Below, one piece after another: positions 38,173-48,350 of a stretch of DNA of 64,000 bases. The number at the start of each line of letters is the position of its first letter. The first letter of the stretch is position 1. The notes beneath the pieces are model-generated. The model made no database searches. It was not told the origin of the DNA and was given only the letters and a program-made list of their open reading frames with translations. The stretch comes from Trichostrongylus colubriformis (lineage: Eukaryota; Nematoda; Chromadorea; Rhabditida; Trichostrongylidae): the NCBI GenBank assembly GCA_963978905.1, contig OZ022258.1, positions 45,616,591-45,680,590 on the forward strand, given 5' to 3'. Both the position numbers and the translations under genes were made by a program.

Positions 38173-38507
38173 ATGGGAGCTAAGTCAAAGTGAGTCGATT
38201 ACTTTTCTGCATGTTTATGTATATCCACCTTACTAAGACAAGCGTAAAATTTTCAGATATGTCATTGTTCAGCTGGCCAGCGTGATCACTGGCTCCACGA
38301 GAGTCTGGGTTCGCGAAAGAGCTGCGGAGAAATTTTCAGGGATATTTCACGATCCAGCACGTAGGTGTTTGTTGTAACGGCATCTTTTCTAGAACGTTTG
38401 ACGTCTTTTTAGTGGGCAGGAGCTGCTTGTTCGAAGAATCCAGACGTATCAAAGGGAAAAATGACCTTCCAAAACGGGTCAAGCAGATGTATAATATAGG
38501 AAACTAA
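38173..38507 (+). CDS. mrpl-33: mitochondrial large-subunit ribosomal protein mL33 (bL33m)
   Basis: Three exons, 38173-38189, 38257-38360 and 38413-38507, with matching phases and small introns of 67 and 52 nt, give 71 aa (human MRPL33 is 65). The protein reads MGAKSKYVIVQLASVITGST, then RVWVRERAAEKFSGIFHDPA and LFEESRRIKG. The order KSK..IVQL(V/A)S..TG, R.R..EK, HDP and a basic tail after LF.E follows the L33 fold, which sits near the exit site of the large subunit. The metazoan protein lacks the zinc cysteines, as here. The first exon is only 17 coding bases. It is the first gene of a probable operon with SRPRB. Identity comes from motif recall of a short protein. Confidence 0.82.
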
Positions 38508-38551
38508 ATTAAGCTCCGAAGTGGGCTGTGTGATATTCCGCGTACGAAGCA

Positions 38552-38678
38552 AATAAACTTTTTTGACTTGCGACTCTGTTCTGTGTTTATGTGGTCGCGT
38601 CCATGAAGTTTTCCTTTTCCATTTGTTTTGTTCCCATTTTGACCACCGATTGGCAAGTGTTCTTTTGTTTTTTGCTAG
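38552..38678 (+). promoter_or_regulatory. intercistronic poly(A) signal and downstream trans-splice acceptor
   Basis: AATAAA at 38552-38557, 45 nt after the mL33 stop, is followed by a T-rich stretch (CTTTTCCATTTGTTTTG) and the acceptor TTTTTTGCTAG ending at 38678, directly abutting the SRPRB ATG. In nematodes an approximately 100-nt gap between cleavage site and next acceptor, with a U-rich element, is the classic SL2-operon arrangement. Confidence 0.7.
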
Positions 38679-41600
38679 ATGGAACGCATGGAAACGGAGG
38701 AACCTGAGGTGATAGTGAAGCCTGCTTTTGCCGAGCCAAATCTCCTGGCCATCGTTGTAGCCGCAGTTGTTGTTTTCTTTACAATTGCCTTTTTCTTCTA
38801 CAGGTACTGGTGCTAAAAGTTTAATTCGTATGAGTGACGGTATATTGTGATGTTCTAGATCTTTGAAAAGCAAAGCTGATACCTTTCTGCTGGTTGGCCT
38901 TAGCGATTCCGGCAAAACCCACATTTTTGGGAAAATCGCGAACAAAAGTTGGTTTTACGAACTTTCTTTACCTGTTGAACTTTCATGGGTTCAATACCTG
39001 ACAGAAATAGTTTCTAGTTTACCTCGAGTCTTGTCGTTATAGGCTTTGTATTGTGTTGGAAGGTTTCAGAACAAATTTCCGTTTCTGATCTATAATCAGC
39101 TCTGCAATCCTGAAACTGCGTTTTTATGCGGGAAGTGGTCCAGTTTAGTGACGATCAATCTTATTCCAGATATGGAGCCCGTGACGTATACATCGTTTCA
39201 AGAAAACGTTTTAGATATTGACGTCAGAGGACAACATTTGAAGGTGGGCATGATGAAGCCTATAACGTCGCACGAAATCCAATTATTTCGATTTCCAGGT
39301 CGTGGACTTCCCTGGAGCTGAGCGTCTGCGGAAGCAGTTGGTAGAGAAATGGCTCAAGAAGGTGTGATTATTTTACAGTAAATCGAATATATGCGTTTTC
39401 CCAACATATGTTTATAGGAGCGAGCATCACTTCGGGGAATAACATTCGTAGTAGATTCTTCGTCATTCTCAAAGAGGTCGCGTGATGTCGCGGAGTTACT
39501 TTACGATGTGGTTTTGGAAAGTGGAAAGAAGGTTTGCTTCGTTTTCTACAATTTTCAGCTTTTAACCAATAATTTGTATTTTAGTTCGTTATTTTCAAAC
39601 TTTTAGCATCACTTATTGCTTTTCACGTTTCGTAGAATGAGACTGGTTTTTTTCTTTTTTTCAGTCAGAATCAGTATTTTTGTCGCATTTTTTTGAATGC
39701 AATTTTACGTCTTTTTACGTCTAATCTGAACCATGCTGGTTTGAAAAGTATGAAGTGTTTCGGGTTTGATCGATATCCCTGTTTATTCTATTAGTCAGAA
39801 GATATGCTTTTTCAACCCGTTTGCTCATTTGTCTTCATAGGCATAAAATCATAAGTTAATGTTGCTAGTTATACTCGCTTTAATCCTGAGATAGCATTCA
39901 GACAGAGTTGCTGAAATTGTCAGCTATCATGCCCAGTGGTGCAAGTGTAGCCCCACTCATCTCTTGTTTTGAGCATCGTTGAACCATGACGTGATAAGCA
40001 AGCATAGAGCAGAAGGGTAACAACTCAGTATCAGTTGTGTAGATCAAGGCAAAAAATTTAGCCAAAGCAAAATAGTGTAATTGAAGACACTGTAGCTACC
40101 GAATTTGGTCAAAATGTCGTAGCATTAGTAAGCATTAACAGTCCTTATTGTGTGTGCGATGCCCAACAGTTCTTCCAACTGTAAGCTTCGTAAGCTATTC
40201 AATTATTCCTATACCAGTCGGGTTGGCCGGCTGACGCCGGCCAACCCTCCTGGACTCGGATTGGCCGGCTGACGCCGGCCAATCCTCGTAGGGCCGCCTC
40301 CGGCGGCCCCCTAGGGCGGCTTCGCCGCTTTTGTAGCGTAGGGCGACTTTCGGCGGCTCGCCGCTGGCGCGGCGAGCCGACTTTCGCATGCGCGCTTCAC
40401 GCGCATTGCAGCAGGCATAGGCCCTGACGTAGGTAAAGTGCGGTTTGCAAATATTAATGACCTCCGACTATTATCGGCTTTGGTTCAGACTAAGCCATAC
40501 CATACGCGCCTATAACCCCTGCCCACTGAAAGAGTAGCAGGATTTGATCCGAATATAAAAAGAAAATTGAAGTATTTAGTGGTACGAAGTAGAAAGATAG
40601 GGCACAACGGTCAAAAATTCGAGAAGTAAGACCCCTTCCCCATCGTTGATCCCAGTGTGTGAGGCTTAATCAGAGAGGGAACGAGCCACGCTAAAAGGAG
40701 CGGCAGCATTCGTAGTAGTTTCTTCGAGAGTTCGGAGGCGTCCCTTTCACCAAGAATTGATTTATACATATGTTCTTCGAGGATCAAACCGCGAATACGT
40801 CATCAAGTCTACGAAGAACTATCTATGTGTAGTTGCCATGTTGTTCAATACACTTCGAATATAAGATGAGAGGAGAGCAAAGAGTAACTTCGAATATTTA
40901 TATGCGAAACGGAATCTGACATGTGATTGCGGGATTCGTGATTAGGAAATATCTTCGAATCCAACTTTCTTTCCGGTAGCTCCCTCTGGAGTTGATGGGG
41001 AAAAGAGCGAAAGTGTATGATTTTCAGTAGTACTGAAACGCTAAACGGACACATATGTATATAGCATAAGCAAAGGAAGACATCATCCTAGGTCTTACTC
41101 TCAACAATACTAACTTGCTACATATAGCACATCACTGACTGAGTGATAACTGAGGGTAGAGAGCCATCTTATAAGTATGGGAATTGGTTTATGTATCCGT
41201 CTTATGACGGAGAAGGTCTAGTAGTTGGTTCTTGCAAGGGCTTGAAGTTGCGATGGACAAAACTGTTCGCTTGCCGTGGCCGAAACGGTGAGGCACTATG
41301 AAGTCAGAAGGCGTATTGACTTTTGAAGGCTAGAACATTGAAAGGACATGCATTCATCAGGAGAAACAATGATCATAGCTCAATTCTGAGAGATGCCAAC
41401 CTGTTTATAACACTTCATTTCTAATGGCGAGCGACGACAAACAGCTACCTAGTGAGTGAGACATTGCTATTGGAAGTATGAGGATAGAAGACGTAGTAGT
41501 TGACTTTTGAAGGCTAAAAGCTTTGGGTGGGCATGCAATCATATCTAGGTGAAGTACTGGCCTCAGCTCAGTTTAAGAGATACTAACCTGCTTATAACGC

Positions 41601-44600
41601 ATCACCTCCTAATGGTAACCGAGGGCAAACAGCTACCTAGTGAGTGAGACATTGCTATTGGAAGTATGAGGATAGAAGACGTAGTAGATGACTCTTGAAG
41701 GCTAAAAGCTTTGGGTGGACATGCAATCATATCTAGGAGAAGTACTGGCCTCAGCTCAGTTAAAGAGATACTAACCTGCTTATAACCCATCACCTCTTAA
41801 TGGTAACCGAAGGCAAACAGCTACCTAGTGAGTGAGAGATTGCAATTGGAAGTATGAGGACAGAAGACGTAGTAGTTGACTTTAAAGGCTAAAAGCTTTG
41901 GGTGGACATGCAATCATTTCTAGGTGAATTACTGGCCTCAGCTCAGTTAAAGAGATACTAACCTGCTTATAACACATCACCTCTCAATGGTAACCGAGGG
42001 CAAACAGCTACCTAGTGAGTGAGAGATTGCAATTGGAAGTATGAGGACAGAAGACGTAGTAGTTGACTTTAAAGGCTAAAAGCTTCGGGTGGACATGCAA
42101 TCATATTTAGGAGAAGTACTGGCCTCAGCTCAGTTAAAGAGATACTAACCTGCTGAGATTACATATATAATACACATGAAAGAGATTTTAAATAATATAG
42201 AAGAGATTCTAAATTCAGTCTGTGTGAAGAATGAATGCGCGGCGCATTCGAAAGTTGCCGGAAACACTTCACAGAGATGTGTATAGATCCTGAATCCAAT
42301 TGAAAGACGAATGCGCGGCGCATCCGAAAGCGAATGAGTAAGCGAAAGAATCGAAAAATTAAAAAGAAAAGGAACCCCTCAAAGTGTGTATAGAGCCTGA
42401 ACCCATTTGGAGGGCAGTGCGTGGCGAATCCAAATCGAATGAACTTCAAGCGAAGGAATCGAAAAAATCAGGCTCTATATGTAAAACCCAAAATAGCTGA
42501 GGTGCTCGCAGCTGAAGAACCCCCTTGACTAAATGTATCTTATATGAAATAAACAAATCAGAGTTATGCTTCAAATGGAACGAATCGGAGTTTTGCGCTT
42601 TAAATTGAGGAACTTTAAAACTCTCTTGATTAAGTGCATCTTACATGAAATAAACAAATCAGAGTTGTGCATTGAATGGGACGAATCAGAGTAACGCTTT
42701 GAATTGAGGACTTTTCAGTTATGATTCAGAAAAATGTACAGAGAAAATTTTCATGCTATACTCCATTAGTTGCTCCATAAGACCTTTTAGAGAAACACCA
42801 ATTATTCAATTTGGCAAGGTGATAAAGGTGTATGTGGTGCAGACAGGTTGTAAAGGGTTGACGCTGGACTGCAGGACTGACTTGGGTAACCTCGATGCAT
42901 CCCTAGGTTCTTCCTTTCCTTACCGGCCCATCATTGCACAGCTGTATTCTAGACAGCACATGGAATGCCTAAGCCACCCATACTATGAGTAGAAGTTGGT
43001 ACATACCACGTGTAATTGATTTGTATACATATATATAATAATACACATAAAAGAGATTGTAAATAATACATGAAATGCAGTCCGTATGAAGAATGAATAG
43101 GCAGCAATACTACTGACTTTGGCGTCCCTACCAAATCTCTACCTACTCTACCTCCAATTATAACTCGCCCAACCTATACAGGCTGTCAATTTGATCCTCT
43201 GACATGGTGTGTCTTTGGTTTCCAACCTTCTGTGCAGAACCAACAATTTTGCTCAGCATCGGTCGATAGCCAAAGAAACGACAAAACCTCACTTTAGCGT
43301 CCCTACCAAATCTCTATATACTCTACCTCCAGTCATAACTCGCCCGACCTATACAGGCTCTTTTGTTAAGATCAGCAAGCAAACATACTTTATGCGGAAA
43401 CATCGGAAACTTAAGAAGAAAAAAGCAGTCCACGAAGGTATATGTAGATTCAGAATCCATTTGAAGGAAGAATGCGCGGCGCACCCAAAGACAAATTAAA
43501 TTCAAGCAAAAGAATAGGAAGATCAGATCATTAAAAAAGTTAATGAAGGTGTCAGTAGACCCAGAATTTACGTCTGAAGACCTTTAAGGGAAACAACAGT
43601 CATTCAATTTGATATACAGAACAGATATTTATGGTTGTACTCTATAATCATAACAATGAGATAGGGGTGTATGTGGTGCAGTCAGGTTGTAAATGGTTGA
43701 CGCTGGACTGTAGGAGTGACATGGGTACCCTCGATGTATCCCTAGGTAATGCTTCCTTTCCTTACCGGCCCATCACAACACAGCTGCGTCCTAGAGAGCA
43801 CATAGAAACACCTAAGTTTTCCGACGCAAGATATGAATTTCCCGCCATTCGCCTTTCAAGACTTCCTATCAGCCCTTATCAGTTGCTATCACTTCCGTTC
43901 CCTCACCACTGATGCCCCCTTACCACCCCTATATTACTTAAAAATTCAGGGTCCCAGCTTTGTTGCGACGCGCGATGTGAATTTTCCGCCATTCGTCTCG
44001 AGGCTCCTTATCAGCCCTTATCAGTTGCTATCACTTACGTTCACCCACCACTGATGTCCCCTTACCACCCCTTGAATCACTTTAAAAATTCAGGGTCCCA
44101 GCTTTGCTGCGACACGAAATATCAATTTCCCGCCATTCGTCTCGAGGCTCCTTATCAGCCCTTATCAGTTGCTATCACTTACGTTTACCCACCACTGATA
44201 TTCCCTTACCACCCCTTATATCACTTTAAAAATTCAGGGTTCCAGCTTTGCTGCGACGCGAGATTGAAATTATGCGGTGAGCGGACAGACAGACACACAC
44301 ACACACAGACAAACAAACACACCAAACTTCTGGATTATATATAGAGTATGATTATTCCTATATTTCGCTCTGGTGTGGATGATGCAGGATTGTGAAATAC
44401 AGTTTTACGATGACTGGTAAAACTTCAATTTTATGCTTTTTTAGGTTCCAGTTCTTGTTGCTTGCAACAAGCAAGATCATGGTCTCGCGAAGAGTAGTCA
44501 GGTAGTTTTTATCCCTTGTGATTTGTCAACGAATATTTGATTATTTATCTCATCATTAATGCTCAGGTAATCCGTTTGGCATTGGAGAAGGAGATAGGAC

Positions 44601-45155
44601 TTATCAACAAGACACGTGCGGCAGCTCTTACATCTACGGATGGTTCGTCAGCGCACACTACACTCACAGACACTGGTGCCAATTTCTCATGGGATGATTT
44701 GCCAAAGTGAGCTCTTTCCATCAACTGGTGCATTTCCATTGCGAGGACGTTTATATAGGTCGCGATTTTTCAATTGCTATTCTTCCCCATGGAGGGGAGA
44801 ATGATGAATATTCTTCATAAATCTCACTCCCGTAGAAGTGTAAATGAATAGTCTTGAAATCTCTATGACATCTCCAGGCAGTGGTAACTTTTGATTATGC
44901 TTGGATTATTGTAACAAAAAAGGGATCGGATTTTAAAGTGACCGCTCAATCTTTTGACTTATCCAGAATGCATCTTTAAAACAAATGTGTATGCAGTTGT
45001 TGTTGTTGGAGAACTTACAGTATTTGAGTTTTGTCTCGTGAGCTAGTCTTCTGGTCAGTTACTCCAACTTCAGGCCGGTGGAGTTTGTGGAATGCTGTGC
45101 TGTTGACGGCGGCACTGTTGGTTTGCAAGCTATCCGAGACTGGATCAAGGTGTGA
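38679..45155 (+). CDS. SRPRB: signal recognition particle receptor subunit beta
   Basis: SR-beta is the ER-membrane GTPase that anchors SR-alpha for co-translational targeting. Exons: 38679-38803, 38859-38947, 39043-39062 (small, tentative), 39100-39243, 39299-39361, 39418-39531, 44445-44501, 44567-44706, 45074-45155. This model is in phase throughout and gives 277 aa (human 271). Residues 22-41 form the single TM anchor (LLAIVVAAVVVFFTIAFFFY). Motifs: P-loop GLSDSGKT (55-62), DFPGAE (129-134, the DxPG switch II), TFVVDSSSF, NKQD (193-196) and C-terminal VEFVECCAVDGG. The junction 38947-39100 is the weak spot: exon 2 ends in phase 1 while the next good frame starts in phase 0. A 20-nt exon and a 37-nt intron reconcile them. 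Intron 5 is 4.9 kb of repeats. Confidence 0.93.
40220..40406. repeat. cluster of six consecutive GC-rich hairpins
   Basis: Within SRPRB intron 5. Perfect stems: 40220-40231/40236-40247 (12 bp, loop TGAC); 40258-40269/40274-40285 (12 bp, loop TGAC); 40291-40298/40302-40309 (8 bp); 40316-40320/40324-40328 (5 bp, loop TTC); 40354-40364/40369-40379 (11 bp, loop TGGC); 40388-40394/40400-40406 (7 bp). Hairpins 1 and 2 differ by a compensatory pair (G-C versus A-T at the third stem position). The GC content is far above the AT-rich surroundings. Such palindrome clusters recall GC clusters of organellar genomes and bacterial REP-type sequences; origin unknown. Confidence 0.85.
40440..40770 (+). repeat. 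dispersed repeat family R3, copy 1
   Basis: Directly follows the hairpin cluster. It shares with 48040-48350 the landmarks CTCCGAC.ATTATCGGCTT, ACGGTCAAAA.TC..GAAG, TAAG.CCCC.T, GATGATCCC.G and GA.C.ACG.T..AA..AGC in the same order. It is non-coding. Confidence 0.6.
41215..42154. repeat. 187-bp satellite array, about five units
   Basis: CAGCTACCTAGTGAGTGAG recurs at 41442, 41630, 41818 and 42005, giving periods of 188, 188 and 187 bp. Units also share GAAGTATGAGGA.AGAAGAC, GGCTAAAAGCTT.GGGTGG and GATACTAACCTGCTTATAAC. The first unit is most diverged and the last is cut off at about 42150, where TATATATAAT follows. It lies in SRPRB intron 5. Confidence 0.88.
42815..42975 (+). repeat. ORF-bearing direct repeat, copy 1
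   Basis: Homologous to 43655-43815. The open frame reads VYVVQTGCKGLTLDCRTDLG then SSFPYRPI. About nine of 81 compared bases differ from copy 2 and most changes alter the amino acid, so there is no sign of purifying selection between copies. Possibly part of a composite repeat. Confidence 0.6.
43655..43815 (+). repeat. ORF-bearing direct repeat, copy 2
   Basis: Second copy, reading VYVVQSGCKWLTLDCRSDMG then ASFPYRPI, 840 bp downstream of the first in the same orientation. It is followed directly by the 144-bp array. Confidence 0.6.
43835..44345. repeat. 144-bp minisatellite ending in CA repeat and TATATA
   Basis: CGCCATTC recurs at 43843, 43987 and 44131 (period 144). Each unit contains CTTATCAG.TGCTATCACTT, CACCACTGAT and AATTCAGGGT.CCAGCTTTG. 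The array ends in GCGACGCGAGAT, then a GACAGACAGACACACAC microsatellite and a TTATATATAG terminus. The same arrangement, inverted, forms 32740-33830. Confidence 0.85.
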
Positions 45156-47145
45156 AGTTATCGTAAGCTACTGTGCTGCTTACCTTAAGCGTATGTGTTA
45201 TTATTAGATGCACTGTAATATTGTAGATTCATGATTAACAGATAATTGGCTTTTGCGGCAAAAAAAATTATATTTTCATGAGTTTTGTGTCAGTATCGCA
45301 TAGTTTCCTGTGATTTTCACTTCTTTTTTTCCGTTTCCCATGTGTTGGTTTAATTTATGCATTATTTCCTACGGTTCGGTTTGTTGAGAAGTATTGTGAA
45401 TGGAAAAGTTTTGTATGACGGTGACTACAAACATCAGACTGCTGAACTGACGCGGTACTGTATTCACAACACGGATCAGCTGCTGCAATTCAAGGCAGTG
45501 GGGGGGGGGGGGGGGGAACAAGGAAGGAAAGCGTATCTGATGATTATATTTTCGTAAACGAACGTTCGAACTCAGAGCAGATAATGTTCAGCGAATCGAG
45601 TTGAGAAACTTGCCTTCGGTGCGCTATTGCGATCCTAACGCGCTTCACCTCGAGCAGCACGCTTTAGCAGCCGGGCAGAAATGGCGGACGCCACTGTTAC
45701 TTGATGTCGCGTAGAGGTGAATTGGATTTCATTCATGATGATGTAAATTAAGGGGAACAACAAAAAAATGTAAGAGAGTGAGCTGATGAGTGAAAAAGGT
45801 GTTTGTGTTGAAACATCCAATGAATTCACACTCGCCGTCTTGGAAGACGTTGTGTGCAATTGCGGGACCATAAGTAGGGCGAAAACAAACCGTAACAAGG
45901 CCGCGGTCATACTTTACGGTGCTGGCGGCAGGGCATGGCTGTGCATCTCTGCGTCTCCGCCTGCCACCCTGCCTCGTTGCCTGCGTCATCTCTGCATCTC
46001 TCCGTACCACGCTCCCTCGCTGCCGTGAACGCAGCCACGCCCCCTCCAGCGGTTAGTATGACCGCGGCCTAAAAGCAGTGATAGGGGTAATTAGCTTGGA
46101 TAATTCATCCCAATCTTTGATACTGACAGGTAGACTTTTTTTTTAAGCTGACCTGTCACGCACCACTCATACCGATCAATACGGCTTTGATACTATCAGG
46201 GTCAAGCGTCCAGTTGAGGAAAATTTTCAAAAGATACGACCCCCCTCCAAAACGGGGTCTCAATACGACCCCCCCCCTTCTTCAGGTTCTGCTTCTTCTG
46301 TGGTTTCTACCAAACCAGCGCGATCTACTAGGAAAATTAAGAGCCCATGGTAAAAAAAAAACACTGACGTCAAACCACTTCCGACAAAAGAGAAAAATAA
46401 GAACCTAACAAAACTCAGTACTCATATCCCTAAATAAAATCGTCTGAGATAGGAACCCAACATTTCCAATATTTGTAACGAAAGCGTTGCCCATCACCAG
46501 TAATGTGCTCGTCTTGTGATGACAAAGGAGAAGGCTCAATAGTAATGCAAGTCATGGTGCAGAGATAAAGGATAAAAAAAAATAAGAATGGAAAAGTTAG
46601 AAGTTAAAAGAAAAGTGAAATACGAACCATGTAAAACGCTCCACAGCGCCCCATCTGATCGCGGTTCGCTGCTGGGGGTGCGACGCGCGATCACGATGGA
46701 GCGCGTTATCTTCCCCACTCTAAATTCCGAATTTTTGAAATACTTCAAACTTTACCTAGAGCCCATCTTTCAAACATCTGTGAACTTTTTCCAAATAACT
46801 TCCTCAGACCTATCTATTGGCCGCTTGCTTTCCCTAATGGTTGCTTGGTTTTCGATTCAGGTTTCCAGATGAGGATTAGATGAGGGAGATTTTGAAGTGT
46901 TTCCTTCAAATGGCCATAAATTCCTTCAAACTTAACCATTTGGTGATGCGGGGTCTGCTAGGTTGTTGCTTTCGAATGACTTCCTGAGCTATGCCATATC
47001 TTCAGGACGGAAGAAGAAACCTTCAGGAAAGCCAGTTGAGGAAAGATTTTTTCCTCGAACTTGCGAGATCTTCCCACGATTCTTAGGAAAAATCGATTCA
47101 TCGTTAATGAAATTCCTCTAGTATGCATCCTTCGCTCTCGAAGGT
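45156..47145. other. intergenic DNA downstream of SRPRB
   Basis: No gene recognised. It contains a G17 tract (45500-45516), a MITE (45899-46069) and a short GC-rich block near 46640-46710. Open frames such as 46588-46872 show no family resemblance. No clear AATAAA is seen close after the SRPRB stop. Confidence 0.4.
45899..46069. mobile_element. GGCCG-type MITE (PIF/Harbinger-like), copy 2
   Basis: Terminal inverted repeats GGCCGCGGTCATACT and AGTATGACCGCGGCC are perfect over 15 bp. Flanks are CAA and TAA, compatible with a decayed 3-bp TAA target duplication as made by PIF/Harbinger elements. The interior is rich in CTGCGTC and GCATCTCT blocks. Confidence 0.7.
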
Positions 47146-47443
47146 CTAGTGGGAGGGCGAGAAGCGTCGGTCAGCTTCTCTGTGGGATGCGCCATGTACG
47201 AGGATTTCATCCACATTCTCAATGAACACAAACGTTTTTCCGGTTCGCATAGTGGTCGCTAACACCAGATTACGTACTTGCAATCGTAGTAAGATATGAA
47301 ATAAGTCCATATCAGCTAATTTTTCTTTTTGATCCCAATGTTTTTTGAGTGTCCATCCACGGTGGTACCCGTTATAGATATCTCTTTCCACGGCTAATCG
47401 GAGAATTTCGAAGGTGTCTCTGTAAGTGGTTTCGGTGTCAGCG
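47146..47443 (-). pseudogene. coding-like remnant, unrecognised protein
   Basis: An uninterrupted minus-strand frame of about 97 codons reads HWFADTETTYRDTFEILRLA then ERDIYNGYHRGWTLKKHW, LFHILLRLQVRNLVLATTM and FIENVDEILVHGASHREADR to a stop. Composition and hydrophobic spacing look like real protein. An in-frame TAG precedes HWF and no acceptor is obvious, so it is a fragment or a lone exon. It could derive from a transposon. I cannot name the family. Confidence 0.35.
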
Positions 47444-47778
47444 AACCAATGAAAGGGCTATTGGCGTTGACCGGTTTCGTTGCGGACCGCGCCATGCATG
47501 ATGTTCGCATGATGATTAAGTTAAGCTAGTTTTGGGTTCGAACCTAATTGATCGGTTTTATCATTTCTCCCTACACTTTAGACCCTCAGCCTGAGAAATT
47601 CTGTTGATCATTGCCTACCTCAACGTTTACGCCCCCTCCCCCTCCTAGCGGACCAAATAGGACCCCCCCCCCATCGAGGATTCCTCAACTTGACCCTGGA
47701 TACTATACGATAAGTGTCATTCTGCCATCATGCTCATTACTCTACACATCAGTCATTCTTCGTCAAAGTCAACCCTAA

Positions 47779-47883
47779 GGTCGGTCATACTTTACGTGTC
47801 TGCGTCAGTTTGACGCCGGTGCCGGCGTCAACTCACGCAGGCACTTGCGTGAGTTGACGCAGGCACATAAAGTATGACCGGCC
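47779..47883. mobile_element. GGCCG-type MITE with intact TAA target duplication, copy 3
   Basis: GGTCGGTCATACTTTA at the left and TAAAGTATGACCGGCC at the right bound 105 bp. TAA stands immediately outside both ends (47776-47778 and 47884-47886). The interior is itself palindromic around CTGCGTCA...TGACGCAG. Exact 3-bp TAA duplication supports PIF/Harbinger-type transposition. Confidence 0.78.
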
Positions 47884-48039
47884 TAAGAGGTGGGCCAGGA
47901 TAGGAAAAGCGCCTGGAGCCTTCGCCATCGCGCAGGTGCGCTTTTTTCGCCGGAATTCCGCCGCAGAGAGACTTTCTAGACTCTTAACGTTCAGGTGAAT
48001 GACACCTTTTAGGGATCCCTTATCACCCATATTACTCCT

Positions 48040-48350
48040 ATCACTGTTCATAAGTCTCCGACCATTATCGGCTTCATCGGATTTGACTGGCACTACGAGA
48101 TACCAAACAAACTTACGACCCTCGCCCATTCAAGACGGTAACCTTTCAAGGCATTAGTAGGCATTGTTGAGCCGAGTGTGGCAAAAAAAAAGCCGGTGTT
48201 CATGATACAAAAGTGGAGGAACGGTCAAAATCATGAAGGTAAGGCCCCCTCTTTACCGATGATCCCTGGGTTAGACACGATAAAAAAGGGGCGAGCTACG
48301 TTGGAAAGGACAGCAGCTGTAAAAGCGTATTCAGAGCTCAGGGGCGCTTC
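48040..48350 (+). repeat. dispersed repeat R3, copy 2
   Basis: Second copy of the repeat at 40440-40770. It is preceded at about 47910-47980 by a GC-rich stretch with short inverted motifs (GCGCCTGG, CGCCGG.ATTCCGCCG), weakly reminiscent of the hairpin cluster that precedes copy 1. Confidence 0.55.

Noticed and set aside
38409..38945. 178-codon minus-strand open frame
   Set aside because: Lies antisense to mL33 exon 3 and SRPRB exons 1-2, which are supported by motifs and splice phases.
40195..40389. Minus-strand 64-codon Arg/Pro/Gly-rich open frame
   Set aside because: It is the by-product of the GC-rich hairpin cluster, in which stop codons are rare on either strand.
41215..42154. Regular repeats considered as a CRISPR-like array
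   Set aside because: The whole 187-bp unit is repeated, with no unique spacers, and the context is a eukaryotic intron.
47500..47560. GGGTTCGAACCTA, a B-box-like string
   Set aside because: No cloverleaf can be drawn upstream; single motif only.
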